Source: Tannerellaceae bacterium
GTDB taxonomy: Bacteria > Bacteroidota > Bacteroidia > Bacteroidales > Tannerellaceae
Direction: 5' to 3'
DNA: 36,083 nt
NCBI GenBank assembly: GCA_031269535.1
Contig: JAISZA010000046.1
Location: 1 to 36,083, forward strand
Under the pieces are notes generated by a model. The model saw only the letters and a list, made by a program, of their open reading frames with translations, was not told the origin of the DNA and did no database searches. The first letter of the stretch is position 1, and each line of letters begins with the position of its first letter. This document shows positions 18,290 through 25,412 of the stretch, in pieces. A program made the translations under genes and the position numbers.

Positions 18290-19093
18290 TTATTCAAACT
18301 CGTAAAGTTCAGAAGGGGTAGAACGCTTTAATGTGGTAAGTGATACATCTTTCCCCACACGTATTCCTTCACTGAAGAGGCGGATGTCAACTGTTTTGTA
18401 CGCCAGTTCAGGATGGTTATTGTCGCGGCTGAGGTGGCAGAGCCAGATATTTTTCAGCCCGGAGTGGTAATGTGTTGCCAGAAATTCAGCCGCTTCACGG
18501 TTACTGAGGTGCCCGGTCGGGCTTGACACACGTTCTTTCAGGAAATGAGGGTAGGAGCCAAACTTCAGCATTTCCTCGTCGTAATTGGCTTCTATTACCA
18601 AGTGGTTCGCTTTGCTCATATAAGCGCTGACCGTTTCGGTGATATGTCCGACATCGGTTGCAAAAGTGAATGTATGGTTTCCAAACTCAACAAAATAGCC
18701 TACATTGTCGGTACTGTCGTGAGGCACTTCGAAAGCTGTGATTCTGAAATCGCGGATCAGGAAAGTTTTTTCTTTTTCTATAATCCGCCGCGAAGCGCCC
18801 AGCATTTCTTCCACATAGCGGCTATTGTCTATGCCGTTGTGTACGGCTTGTGTGGTATAAACGGGGATATTGTATTTTTCTCCCAGGCAGCCTACAGTCT
18901 TGATATGATCGGCATGGTCGTGGGTGACCAGTACGGCTATTATTTTAGAGAATTCGATTATATTATCTCTCAAGACTTTTTTGATGGTACGGATACCAAT
19001 ACCTGCGTCGATCAACATCCCGTATTCAGGGGTTCCCAGGTAATAGCAGTTTCCACTGCTTCCACTCGCTAAACTCAGAAAATATAACTTCAT
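18290..19093 (-). CDS. MBL-fold metallohydrolase, YycJ/WalJ-like
   Basis: A 267-residue metallo-beta-lactamase-fold protein. The metal motif HxHxDH is present as VTHDHADHIKT (near residues 55-62), with GSSGNCYYLGTPEYGMLIDAG before it, an FATDVGHITE strand giving the bridging Asp, HLSNREAAEFL and LCHLSRDNNHPELAY towards the end. This pattern and length match the YycJ/WalJ group, for which 5' exonuclease activity or a role in DNA repair has been proposed; the lactamase activity implied by the fold name is not expected. It starts 13 bases after the ansA stop and is very probably co-transcribed with it. The specific substrate is uncertain. Confidence 0.85.
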   Translation of the reverse strand: MKLYFLSLASGSSGNCYYLGTPEYGMLIDAGIGIRTIKKVLRDNIIEFSKIIAVLVTHDHADHIKTVGCLGEKYNIPVYTTQAVHNGIDNSRYVEEMLGASRRIIEKEKTFLIRDFRITAFEVPHDSTDNVGYFVEFGNHTFTFATDVGHITETVSAYMSKANHLVIEANYDEEMLKFGSYPHFLKERVSSPTGHLSNREAAEFLATHYHSGLKNIWLCHLSRDNNHPELAYKTVDIRLFSEGIRVGKDVSLTTLKRSTPSELYEFE

Positions 19094-19106
19094 ACTTGTT
19101 GTTTTC

Positions 19107-20168
19107 TCATTTATCAGGGATCGTGATTTCTCCGATAAGTGAACAATTCATGTGTTCTTTCACTTCTGCCGGAGTCAGCCCATGTCCGAAGAGGAACATC
19201 AGTTTGGTAACAGCGCTTTCTGTTGTGCTGTCGTATCCGCTGATGACACCTGCTTCCAGGAGTTTTTTCCCTGTTTCATAACGGTCCATTTCGACACTTC
19301 CGGCTACGCATTGGGTTACATCCACAATTACAAGCCCCCGCCCGACAGCTTCTTTAAGCATGTTCAGGAACCATTCCTCTTTCGGTGCATTTCCACTTCC
19401 GAAGGTTTCCATCACTATGCCTTTCAACCCGGGAGTATTCAGGATGTTTTCTATCACCTGGGGCGACATTCCCGGAAACAGTTTCAGTATTGCAATACTC
19501 CTGTCCAACAAATAATGTACTTTCAATGGCTTTCGCAGTATGGGATGATAAATCTGCGTTGTATCGTATTTGATATGAACACCTGCGTATGCCAGGGGAG
19601 GGTAATTATACGATCGGAAAGCGTTAAAATTATCCGCGTTGATTTTTCGTGTGCGGTTTCCCCTGAGTAAGGTACTCTCAAAGAAGATACATACTTCAGG
19701 CACAATGGGCATACCGTTTTCTTTGGCGGCGGCGATTTCAATAGCTGTTATCAGGTTTTCCTTTCCGTCTGTCCGCAATACTCCGATGGGTAGTTGCGAA
19801 CCCGTAAGGATAACGGGTTTGCTCAGATTTTCGAGCATAAAACTCAGAGCGGATGCCGTGTACGACATCGTATCAGTTCCATGCAGCACCACAAACCCAT
19901 CGTATAACGGATAATTACCGGCGATAATTTCTACAATTTTCTGCCAGCCTTCCGGCCCCATTTCAGCCGAATCGATGGGAGGGTCGAACTGATAAGCAGA
20001 AACGGCATATCCCAACTTCTTCAACTCAGGCATATTATCTTTCAGATGCTGAAAATTGAAAGATTCCAAAGCGCCTGTTTCAGGGTTTTCTATCATGCCG
20101 ATCGTACCTCCGGTATAAATCAATAAAATGGAAGCTTTTTCCTGTTTTGTGTTTGCATTTCCTATCAT
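19107..20168 (-). CDS. ansA: Type I L-asparaginase
   Basis: A 353-residue asparaginase hydrolysing asparagine to aspartate and ammonia. The first catalytic threonine is T22 in LLIYTGGTIGMIEN, and the second motif is VVLHGTDTMSYTASALSF with the catalytic Thr-Asp pair. PVILTGSQLPIGVLRTDGKEN and the C-terminal VSGYDSTTESAVTKL-like segment (here VISGYDSTTESAV) agree with the family. No signal peptide is seen, which favours the cytoplasmic type I enzyme over the periplasmic type II. A well-spaced promoter ends almost at the start codon. No other in-frame ATG precedes the catalytic Thr, so ATG 20168 is kept. It is followed closely by the MBL-fold gene. Confidence 0.92.
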   Translation of the reverse strand: MIGNANTKQEKASILLIYTGGTIGMIENPETGALESFNFQHLKDNMPELKKLGYAVSAYQFDPPIDSAEMGPEGWQKIVEIIAGNYPLYDGFVVLHGTDTMSYTASALSFMLENLSKPVILTGSQLPIGVLRTDGKENLITAIEIAAAKENGMPIVPEVCIFFESTLLRGNRTRKINADNFNAFRSYNYPPLAYAGVHIKYDTTQIYHPILRKPLKVHYLLDRSIAILKLFPGMSPQVIENILNTPGLKGIVMETFGSGNAPKEEWFLNMLKEAVGRGLVIVDVTQCVAGSVEMDRYETGKKLLEAGVISGYDSTTESAVTKLMFLFGHGLTPAEVKEHMNCSLIGEITIPDK

Positions 20169-20175
20169 AGAGGTG

Positions 20176-20207
20176 CAAACTTACATGAAATTCTTTTCAA
20201 TTCCAAA
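20176..20207 (-). promoter_or_regulatory. Promoter of ansA with both Bacteroidota elements
   Basis: On the minus strand, TTTG (20207-20204), a 20-base spacer, then TAAGTTTG (20183-20176). This fits the TTTG / TAnnTTTG pattern fully. The last base of the -7 element is 7 bases before the ATG, so the transcript should have almost no leader. Confidence 0.6.
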
Positions 20208-20227
20208 TATTTAATGGACACATACAG

Positions 20228-20250
20228 GTTACGAGTTACAAGTTACGAGT
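20228..20250. repeat. GTTACGAGTTACAA-type repeat, short copy
   Basis: GTTACGAGTTACAAGTTACG continues to AGT at 20250. It shares its words with the block at 5911-6008. Here there is no complementary arm nearby. Confidence 0.7.
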
Positions 20251-20309
20251 GCCCGGGGCAAACGCTTTTAAGAATCTCAGCTTTCTCTGGTCACTTCGGG
20301 AGCAGATAT

Positions 20310-20349
20310 TTGTGCCACCATTGGCACAACCGTGCCAACCACATGGCAC
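20310..20349. repeat. Two adjacent GTGCCA/TGGCAC hairpins
   Basis: TTGTGCCA 20310-20317 with TGGCACAA 20322-20329 (4-nt loop), then GTGCCA 20332-20337 with TGGCAC 20344-20349. Direct AACCTGCCA words continue at about 20397-20415. All of this lies in the 770-bp gene-free stretch 20169-20937. Confidence 0.6.
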
Positions 20350-20460
20350 AGCATACGGATAAAGGGATATCCATATATATTAATGTAGAAAATGCCAAAC
20401 CTGCCACGAACCTGCCATGAACCTGTTCATCCGGTTTTCCGGAAGGCAATCCTAAAGAAC

Positions 20461-20530
20461 CCTCTACGGCCTTATCCTGCAGTAAAGTTTGTTACGCGCT
20501 TATAATCAAAGGAAAAAGTTCCCGTAGAGG
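20461..20530. repeat. 70-bp segment bounded by CCTCTACGG inverted repeats
   Basis: CCTCTACGG at 20461-20469 and CCGTAGAGG at 20522-20530 frame a 52-bp centre; CTTATCCT next to the left arm and AGGAAAAAG-like sequence next to the right arm may extend the pairing weakly. No ORF inside. Confidence 0.35.
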
Positions 20531-20566
20531 AATAGAATGAGAGCCGGCATTTGAAGTTTTCTATTA

Positions 20567-20676
20567 TCCGACCCGGGTCAGATAGCTGTCCGACCCAGGT
20601 CGGACACCTGTTCGACCCGGGTCAGACACCTGTTCGACCCAGGTCAGACACCTGTTCGACCCTGGTCGGACAGTTA
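20567..20676. repeat. Five tandem 22-bp units, each a GACC-NN-GGTC palindrome
   Basis: Units begin at 20567, 20589, 20611, 20633 and 20655; the consensus is TTCGACCCGGGTCAGACACC followed by TG. The centre two bases vary (CG, CA, CG, CA, CT) while the flanking GACC/GGTC is kept in all five. The 22-bp period is about two DNA turns, so all palindromes face the same side of the helix. The period is not a multiple of three, which argues against a protein repeat. It lies about 190 bp upstream of the TPR kinase promoter. Confidence 0.75.
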
Positions 20677-20870
20677 AAAACATCCGATATCGAAAAAAGA
20701 AAGGTTAAATCCCATGGGAGCGGCATCCCACTTCCTGTAATACACTCATTTCTGATTTCGTCATCCATTCTCCGCAAATACGTCATATTCACCCTTTGCC
20801 ATATTCTGCCAGAGACAACAAAAGAAATTAAAAAAATCTCACCCTGATTCTTACCCCGGAAAAAACACGC

Positions 20871-20878
20871 TATCTTTG
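20871..20878 (+). promoter_or_regulatory. Candidate -7 element for the TPR kinase gene
   Basis: TATCTTTG, a full TAnnTTTG match, 59 bases before the start codon; no obvious -33 TTTG. Confidence 0.45.
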
Positions 20879-20937
20879 CAAAAACAAAAAAACAATAGCA
20901 AGGCTATGATAAACGTACATATTTAATACTTGATATC

Positions 20938-22782
20938 ATGAAAAAAATAATTTGTTCATTACTTTTTGTATTGCCGTCGCTCACCCTTTTGGCGCAAACA
21001 AATATTGATTCGTTGGTTCGGATGTGTGCCGTATATAAGGGCACAAATAGTGACAGCCTGAATAAATATGCCCACAAAGGTGTATTACTTGCCCAAGAGG
21101 AAAAGAACGAGGCAATGCTCACTACTTTCTATCGTTACGCAGGTATCTCGTATTTTCAGAAGCAAGAATATGATACGGCTTCTTTCTACCTTGACAAAGC
21201 ACTTGAACTGGCAATAAGGCTCGGAGACAGAAGCCAGGAGGCGGATGTTTATTTGACAACAGGCTATATGTACGGCACCCGGTCTGATATTAAATCTTTG
21301 ATAGAATATCTGTTGAAAGCATTACCTATATTTGAAACACTACGAGATAACGAAAAGGTGATAGAAACATTGGTAGGTGTAGGTAGCGCCTACCGAAGAA
21401 CCGGAAATAAGGAAATGGCTGTTCGATACGTAAACAAAGCAAAAAATATGGTGGACGAATCAAAAAATATTTTCCTGAAAGGTTTAACCTATTTTGAACT
21501 TGGCGCTGTCGAATCTGATGTGGAAAAAATAGTGGAATATGAGTTGAAAACGATAGAATATGCCCGCGCGTCTAACAATAAAGAATTGGAGAACTTAGGC
21601 AATCAGGCACTGGCTTTGACCTATCTGTCGGATGAATTAAAAAACTATGACAAAGCATTGATGTACGCCAAAGAGTGCTACCGCATAGCCTGCGAGCAAG
21701 GAGCAAAGTATTATATTTATTCGGCATTAACTATGCTGAGTAATATTTATTACAAAACGGCAAACTATAAGGAATGTGAAAATGTTTCACTTCAGGCATG
21801 GGCAATGGATTCTACTAATTTGGCCGAAGCGAGAAATTTGGCACGTAATATTTCCTTAGCCAATATTTATTTGGGAAACGAAAAAAAGGCCGCAACATTT
21901 TTGAACAAATACGGAGAACTTACAAATGAATATACGACTGAAAGTTATCATGAAAAAATGGTTGAGATGGAAGCCAGATATGAATCTGAAAAGAAAGAGA
22001 TGCGTATTGCAATTCTGGAGGGAGAACGAAAATTATACGCAGGGCTTGGAATCGCTATCGTGATTGCTTTATTATCGATAATCGGTCTTTTATTCTATCG
22101 CCACCGTTCGGCAACACAAAAACAGAAGATAGCGGAACAACAAATAAAACAATTGGAACAGGAAAAAGAACTTATTGCCGTCCGTTCGGCTTTGGATGCC
22201 GAAAAAGCGGAACGGGAAATCATTGCCCGTGATTTGCACGACGGGGTAGGCGCCATGCTGTCGGTGGTGAAAAACAACATGAATATCATGAAATCGTATT
22301 CCGTCATTGAGAACAAGGAAGCAAACTATTTTAACAAGGCATTGGACGGTCTCGACAAATCTATCGTGGAACTGCGACGGGTGGCACACCATATAATGCC
22401 TGCCGTTTTGGTGGAAAACGGACTGTTTGCTGCATTAGATGATTTCTGTCGTTCCATTCCGGAAGCGGAATTTCATTATACAAAACCCGAACGCCGGTTC
22501 GACCCCGAAAAGGAGTTGATACTGTATCGCTGCGCCTACGAATTGGTAAATAACGCACTGAAACATTCCGCATCATCCCGTATAGAAGTCCATCTCAATG
22601 TGGATGAAGAAACGGCTTACCTTTCGGTGGTGGATAACGGCTGCGGCTTCGATACGCAAGCCACTCCGCAGGGAATGGGAATAAAAAATCTGCATACCCG
22701 TCTCTCTGCTTTCGATGGTCACATGGAAATTTATTCCGGGCCGGGAAAAGGCACGGAAGCGAATGTGGAACTGAGAATATAA
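20938..22782 (+). CDS. TPR-containing histidine kinase, NarX/DesK type
   Basis: A 614-residue membrane sensor kinase. Residues 1-19 are a signal peptide (ending LTLLAQ), followed by about 330 residues of periplasmic tetratricopeptide repeats (for example YFQKQEYDTASFYLDKALEL and YKTANYKECENVSLQAW), a membrane segment near 365-387 (GLGIAIVIALLSIIGLLF), a charged coiled coil (IAEQQIKQLEQEKELIAV), then HisKA_3 with phospho-acceptor H434 in IIARDLHDGVGAMLS. The C-terminal ATPase has the N box ELVNNALKHSAS, DNGCGFD and GMGIKNLHTRLSAFDG. Kinases of this type normally pair with LuxR/NarL-type regulators, but none adjoins. The 5' two thirds is visibly AT-richer than its neighbours. Signal and targets are unknown. 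Confidence 0.9.
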   Translation: MKKIICSLLFVLPSLTLLAQTNIDSLVRMCAVYKGTNSDSLNKYAHKGVLLAQEEKNEAMLTTFYRYAGISYFQKQEYDTASFYLDKALELAIRLGDRSQEADVYLTTGYMYGTRSDIKSLIEYLLKALPIFETLRDNEKVIETLVGVGSAYRRTGNKEMAVRYVNKAKNMVDESKNIFLKGLTYFELGAVESDVEKIVEYELKTIEYARASNNKELENLGNQALALTYLSDELKNYDKALMYAKECYRIACEQGAKYYIYSALTMLSNIYYKTANYKECENVSLQAWAMDSTNLAEARNLARNISLANIYLGNEKKAATFLNKYGELTNEYTTESYHEKMVEMEARYESEKKEMRIAILEGERKLYAGLGIAIVIALLSIIGLLFYRHRSATQKQKIAEQQIKQLEQEKELIAVRSALDAEKAEREIIARDLHDGVGAMLSVVKNNMNIMKSYSVIENKEANYFNKALDGLDKSIVELRRVAHHIMPAVLVENGLFAALDDFCRSIPEAEFHYTKPERRFDPEKELILYRCAYELVNNALKHSASSRIEVHLNVDEETAYLSVVDNGCGFDTQATPQGMGIKNLHTRLSAFDGHMEIYSGPGKGTEANVELRI

Positions 22783-22806
22783 AGACTCTATTGAAGATTC
22801 GTAACA

Positions 22807-23169
22807 ATGAATATTGAAGATTTCAGAAATTATTGTCTTTCAGTCAGAGGGAGTTCGGAGTCCACCCCTTTTATCGACAACAGGATACTGGTATTCAAGG
22901 TAATGGATAAAATGTTTGCCTATATTGACCTGGAGCCTGAAGATGGCAGGTTCAGCGTTTGCCTGAAGTGCCACCCTGAAAAAACGCCTGAATTGCGGGA
23001 GAAATACAATGGAGTTGTTGAAACGCCGTTTAAATCGCTGATGTGGAATGCCGTATATCTGGAAAGCGATGTGCCCGGCAAACTGATTGAAGAACTTATC
23101 AGCCATTCTGTGGAAGAAGTGATTAAGAAACTGCCCAAAAGGAAACGGGAAGCGTATAGAAGCCTGTAA
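22807..23169 (+). CDS. MmcQ/YjbR family protein
   Basis: A 120-residue protein of the MmcQ/YjbR-like family (CyaY-like fold). Visible family features are the N-terminal NIEDFRNYCLSVRGSSESTPF, the strand pair ILVFKVMDKMFAYIDL, the FSVCLKCHPE core, and WNAVYLESDVPGKLIEELISHSVEEVIKKLPK at the C-terminus (the 'W..v.l.....e.l..li..Sy..v...l' pattern). Members are annotated as DNA-binding-like, but no biochemical role is established that I can state. It begins 24 bases after the kinase stop, so the two may be co-transcribed. Confidence 0.85.
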   Translation: MNIEDFRNYCLSVRGSSESTPFIDNRILVFKVMDKMFAYIDLEPEDGRFSVCLKCHPEKTPELREKYNGVVETPFKSLMWNAVYLESDVPGKLIEELISHSVEEVIKKLPKRKREAYRSL

Positions 23170-23184
23170 TCAGGGTTGCCCGGG

Positions 23185-23217
23185 CTGGATTGCTTCACCC
23201 TTCGGGCCGCAATGACG
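23185..23217. repeat. Half copy of the MITE-like palindrome
   Basis: CTGGATTGCTTC...CGCAATGACG matches the left arm of the elements at 10700 and 17859, with a small CCCTTCGGG hairpin in the middle. The right arm is absent; instead a run of T follows (23226-23235). It could serve as the end of the kinase/YjbR transcript. Confidence 0.5.
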
Positions 23218-23232
23218 ATGCGGCATTTTTTT

Positions 23233-23263
23233 TTTGAAATAAGCGGGAGAATATCTACATTTG
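23233..23263 (+). promoter_or_regulatory. Promoter of the dapB-lepB operon
   Basis: TTTG at 23233-23236, 19-base spacer, TACATTTG at 23256-23263. Both elements and the spacing fit the Bacteroidota consensus. The -7 ends 32 bases before the dapB ATG, which excludes the in-frame ATG at 23176 as start. Confidence 0.65.
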
Positions 23264-23295
23264 TACGTTCTAATTCAAAAGAACGAAATAAGGAT

Positions 23296-24015
23296 ATGAA
23301 TATAGCGCTTATCGGTTATGGAAAGATGGGGAAGGCGATCGGACGGATGGCTGTCGGGAGAGGACATTCCATCGTCGCGGTTATTGATGTGGAGAATAAA
23401 GACGATTTTGCTTCCGAGGCGTTCAGGACTGCGGCTGTGGCGATTGAGTTTACCACTCCTGAGACAGCTGTCGATAATTATCTGAAGTGTTTTGCTGCCG
23501 GTGTGCCGGTCGTTTCGGGTACAACCGGGTGGCTGAGCCGCTTCGCTGAGGTGCGTCAGCGATGCCTCGAAGGTAAACATACCTTCTTTTACGCTTCCAA
23601 TTTCTCTATTGGGGTGAATATCTTTTTCGCCCTCAATCAATACCTGGCGAAGATTATGAATAACTTCCCCGAATATGAGGTGAGCCTGAAGGAAATACAC
23701 CATATACACAAAGCAGATGCTCCCAGCGGGACTGCTATCACCCTGGCTGAAGACATCATCGGAAATATCGACCGGAAGAAACAATGGCAACTGGCAAAAG
23801 CCGGCAACCAGGCCGACGACCTGGCTATACAAGCCATACGCGAAGCGGAAGTACCCGGTACGCATGAGGTCGTGTATGAGTCGGGTATAGATTATATCCG
23901 TATCGAACACGAAGCCAGAAACCGCGATGGATTTGCCCTCGGAGCCGTGCTCGCGGCTGAGTTTACAGCCGGTAAGCAGGGGTTCTTAGGCATGAAGGAT
24001 ATGTTGACATTATAA
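23296..24015 (+). CDS. dapB: 4-hydroxy-tetrahydrodipicolinate reductase
   Basis: A 239-residue enzyme of lysine and meso-diaminopimelate synthesis that reduces hydroxy-tetrahydrodipicolinate with NAD(P)H. The nucleotide-binding loop is MNIALIGYGKMGKAIGRMA; EFTTPETAVDNY and VVSGTTGWLSR follow; catalytic residues lie in KEIHHIHKADAPSGTAITLAE (the HHxxHK pair of His and the Lys). The C-terminus GALFAEFTAGKQGFLGMKDM-like end (here AAEFTAGKQGFLGMKDML) is canonical. The start 23296 was chosen because the residues before it in the open frame are not family-like and lie upstream of the promoter; AAGGAT precedes it. It is shorter than the E. coli enzyme (273) but normal for Bacteroidota. First gene of dapB-lepB-lepB-like-wbqC-like. 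Confidence 0.93.
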   Translation: MNIALIGYGKMGKAIGRMAVGRGHSIVAVIDVENKDDFASEAFRTAAVAIEFTTPETAVDNYLKCFAAGVPVVSGTTGWLSRFAEVRQRCLEGKHTFFYASNFSIGVNIFFALNQYLAKIMNNFPEYEVSLKEIHHIHKADAPSGTAITLAEDIIGNIDRKKQWQLAKAGNQADDLAIQAIREAEVPGTHEVVYESGIDYIRIEHEARNRDGFALGAVLAAEFTAGKQGFLGMKDMLTL

Positions 24016-24045
24016 TTTTGCCCTTTTAAAATAAGTTGAAGTCAT

Positions 24046-25410
24046 ATGAAAAAGATTTTGAAAAAACAATGGATCAAGTTTGCTGTTGCAAGTGTGCTAT
24101 ATATCCTTTTTGTAATCTGGATGCGTAACGGATGGTTGCTGACGGGCTTAATCGTGTTGGCGGATATTTTCCTTACTCGGTTTGTACCCTGGGGCGCGTG
24201 GAAGAAGACGAAGAATCCTTCCGTACGTACGGCATTGGAATGGGTTGACGATATCCTGTTTGCTTTGGTAGCCGTTTATTTCATTAATCTTTTTGTCTTT
24301 CAGAACTACCAGATACCCAGTTCGTCTCTGGAAAAATCGTTGCTGGTAGGCGATTATTTGTTTGTAAGCAAACTAAGCTATGGGCCGCGTGTACCCAATA
24401 CGCCGCTTTCGTTTCCTCTGGTACAGAACACCTTTCCCATTACGAACACCAAATCGTATCTGGACTGGCCGGAATGGGGATACAAGCGTGTTGCCGGATT
24501 AGGGAAGGTGAAACGCAACGATATCGTGGTATTTAATTTCCCTGCCGGAGATACCGTAGCGCTCAGGCAGCAGAATCCCGATTACTACACCCTGGTAGCC
24601 GAATATGGCCGCGACTATATCCGGCTGAACAGTGAATCTTTCGGCGAGGTGATCTACCGCCCGGTAGATAAACGGGAGAATTACGTGAAGCGATGCGTCG
24701 GAATGCCAGGAGACAGTCTGTCGGTACGCGATAACCAGGTGTATATCAATAATGAGCCGGCAGAGAACCCGGAAAATATACAGTATAATTATTACATCGA
24801 AACCGATGGCTCTCCCCTTACCGAGGAACAATTTCGTTTGCTCGACGTAAGCAAAAGCGACCGCCTGCTGGCTAACCAGAGCCTCCTCTCGTTTCTGGGT
24901 TTTGCGCCCACCGCCCGCGTCTATCGCCTGCCGCTTACACCGAAAGCCCTGCATATTGCCGGGAAATTGCCCCTGGTGAAGAAAATTGTCATCGAGCCCG
25001 AGGCCTTCGGTGGCACAACCTATCCCGTAGATTACCAGACTGGATGGACACGTGATAATTACGGCCCGATATGGATACCCAGTAAAGGAGCCACGATCCG
25101 GCTGACGGAGCAGAACCTCGCCCTCTATCACCGCTGCATCCGTAATTACGAAAACAATACCCTGGAAGTAAAAGATGGGAAGATATACATCAACGGCAAG
25201 GAAGAAACAAGCTACACCTTCCGCTACGATTATTACTTTATGATGGGCGACAACCGCCATAACAGCGCCGACAGCCGCTCGTGGGGATTTGTTCCCGAAG
25301 ACCATATCGTAGGTAAACCCATCCTTGTCTGGCTATCCTTAGATAAAGACCACAGCCTGTTCAAAGGGGGTATCCGCTGGCATCGTCTGTTCCGCATGGT
25401 TCATAAATAA
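24046..25410 (+). CDS. lepB: Signal peptidase I, long Bacteroidota form
   Basis: A 454-residue S26 peptidase that removes Sec signal peptides on the outer face of the inner membrane. N-terminal membrane segments are seen at about 11-28, 30-46 and 68-86. Box B is YQIPSSSLEKSLLVGDYLFV with catalytic S94, equivalent to E. coli S90; the following residue is Leu where Met is usual. The general base is K215 in YVKRCVGMPGDSLSV. Box E is MMGDNRHNSADSRSWGFVPEDHIVG. Between the boxes is a large insertion, and the protein is longer than E. coli LepB (324). It is 30 bases after dapB and 2 bases before a second S26-like gene. Confidence 0.92.
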   Translation: MKKILKKQWIKFAVASVLYILFVIWMRNGWLLTGLIVLADIFLTRFVPWGAWKKTKNPSVRTALEWVDDILFALVAVYFINLFVFQNYQIPSSSLEKSLLVGDYLFVSKLSYGPRVPNTPLSFPLVQNTFPITNTKSYLDWPEWGYKRVAGLGKVKRNDIVVFNFPAGDTVALRQQNPDYYTLVAEYGRDYIRLNSESFGEVIYRPVDKRENYVKRCVGMPGDSLSVRDNQVYINNEPAENPENIQYNYYIETDGSPLTEEQFRLLDVSKSDRLLANQSLLSFLGFAPTARVYRLPLTPKALHIAGKLPLVKKIVIEPEAFGGTTYPVDYQTGWTRDNYGPIWIPSKGATIRLTEQNLALYHRCIRNYENNTLEVKDGKIYINGKEETSYTFRYDYYFMMGDNRHNSADSRSWGFVPEDHIVGKPILVWLSLDKDHSLFKGGIRWHRLFRMVHK

Positions 25411-25412
25411 AC

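Noticed and set aside
20567-20676. CRISPR array
   Set aside because: The units are contiguous with no unique spacers and no cas genes nearby.
20551-20847. 98-codon ORF across the 22-bp array
   Set aside because: The repeat period is not a multiple of three, so the ORF reads each unit in a different frame; no start signal.
23176-23295. Longer dapB start at 23176
   Set aside because: Lies upstream of a well-formed promoter and adds 40 residues with no family similarity.
24499-25305. 268-codon minus-strand ORF opposite lepB
   Set aside because: Antisense shadow; lepB motifs on the + strand are clear.
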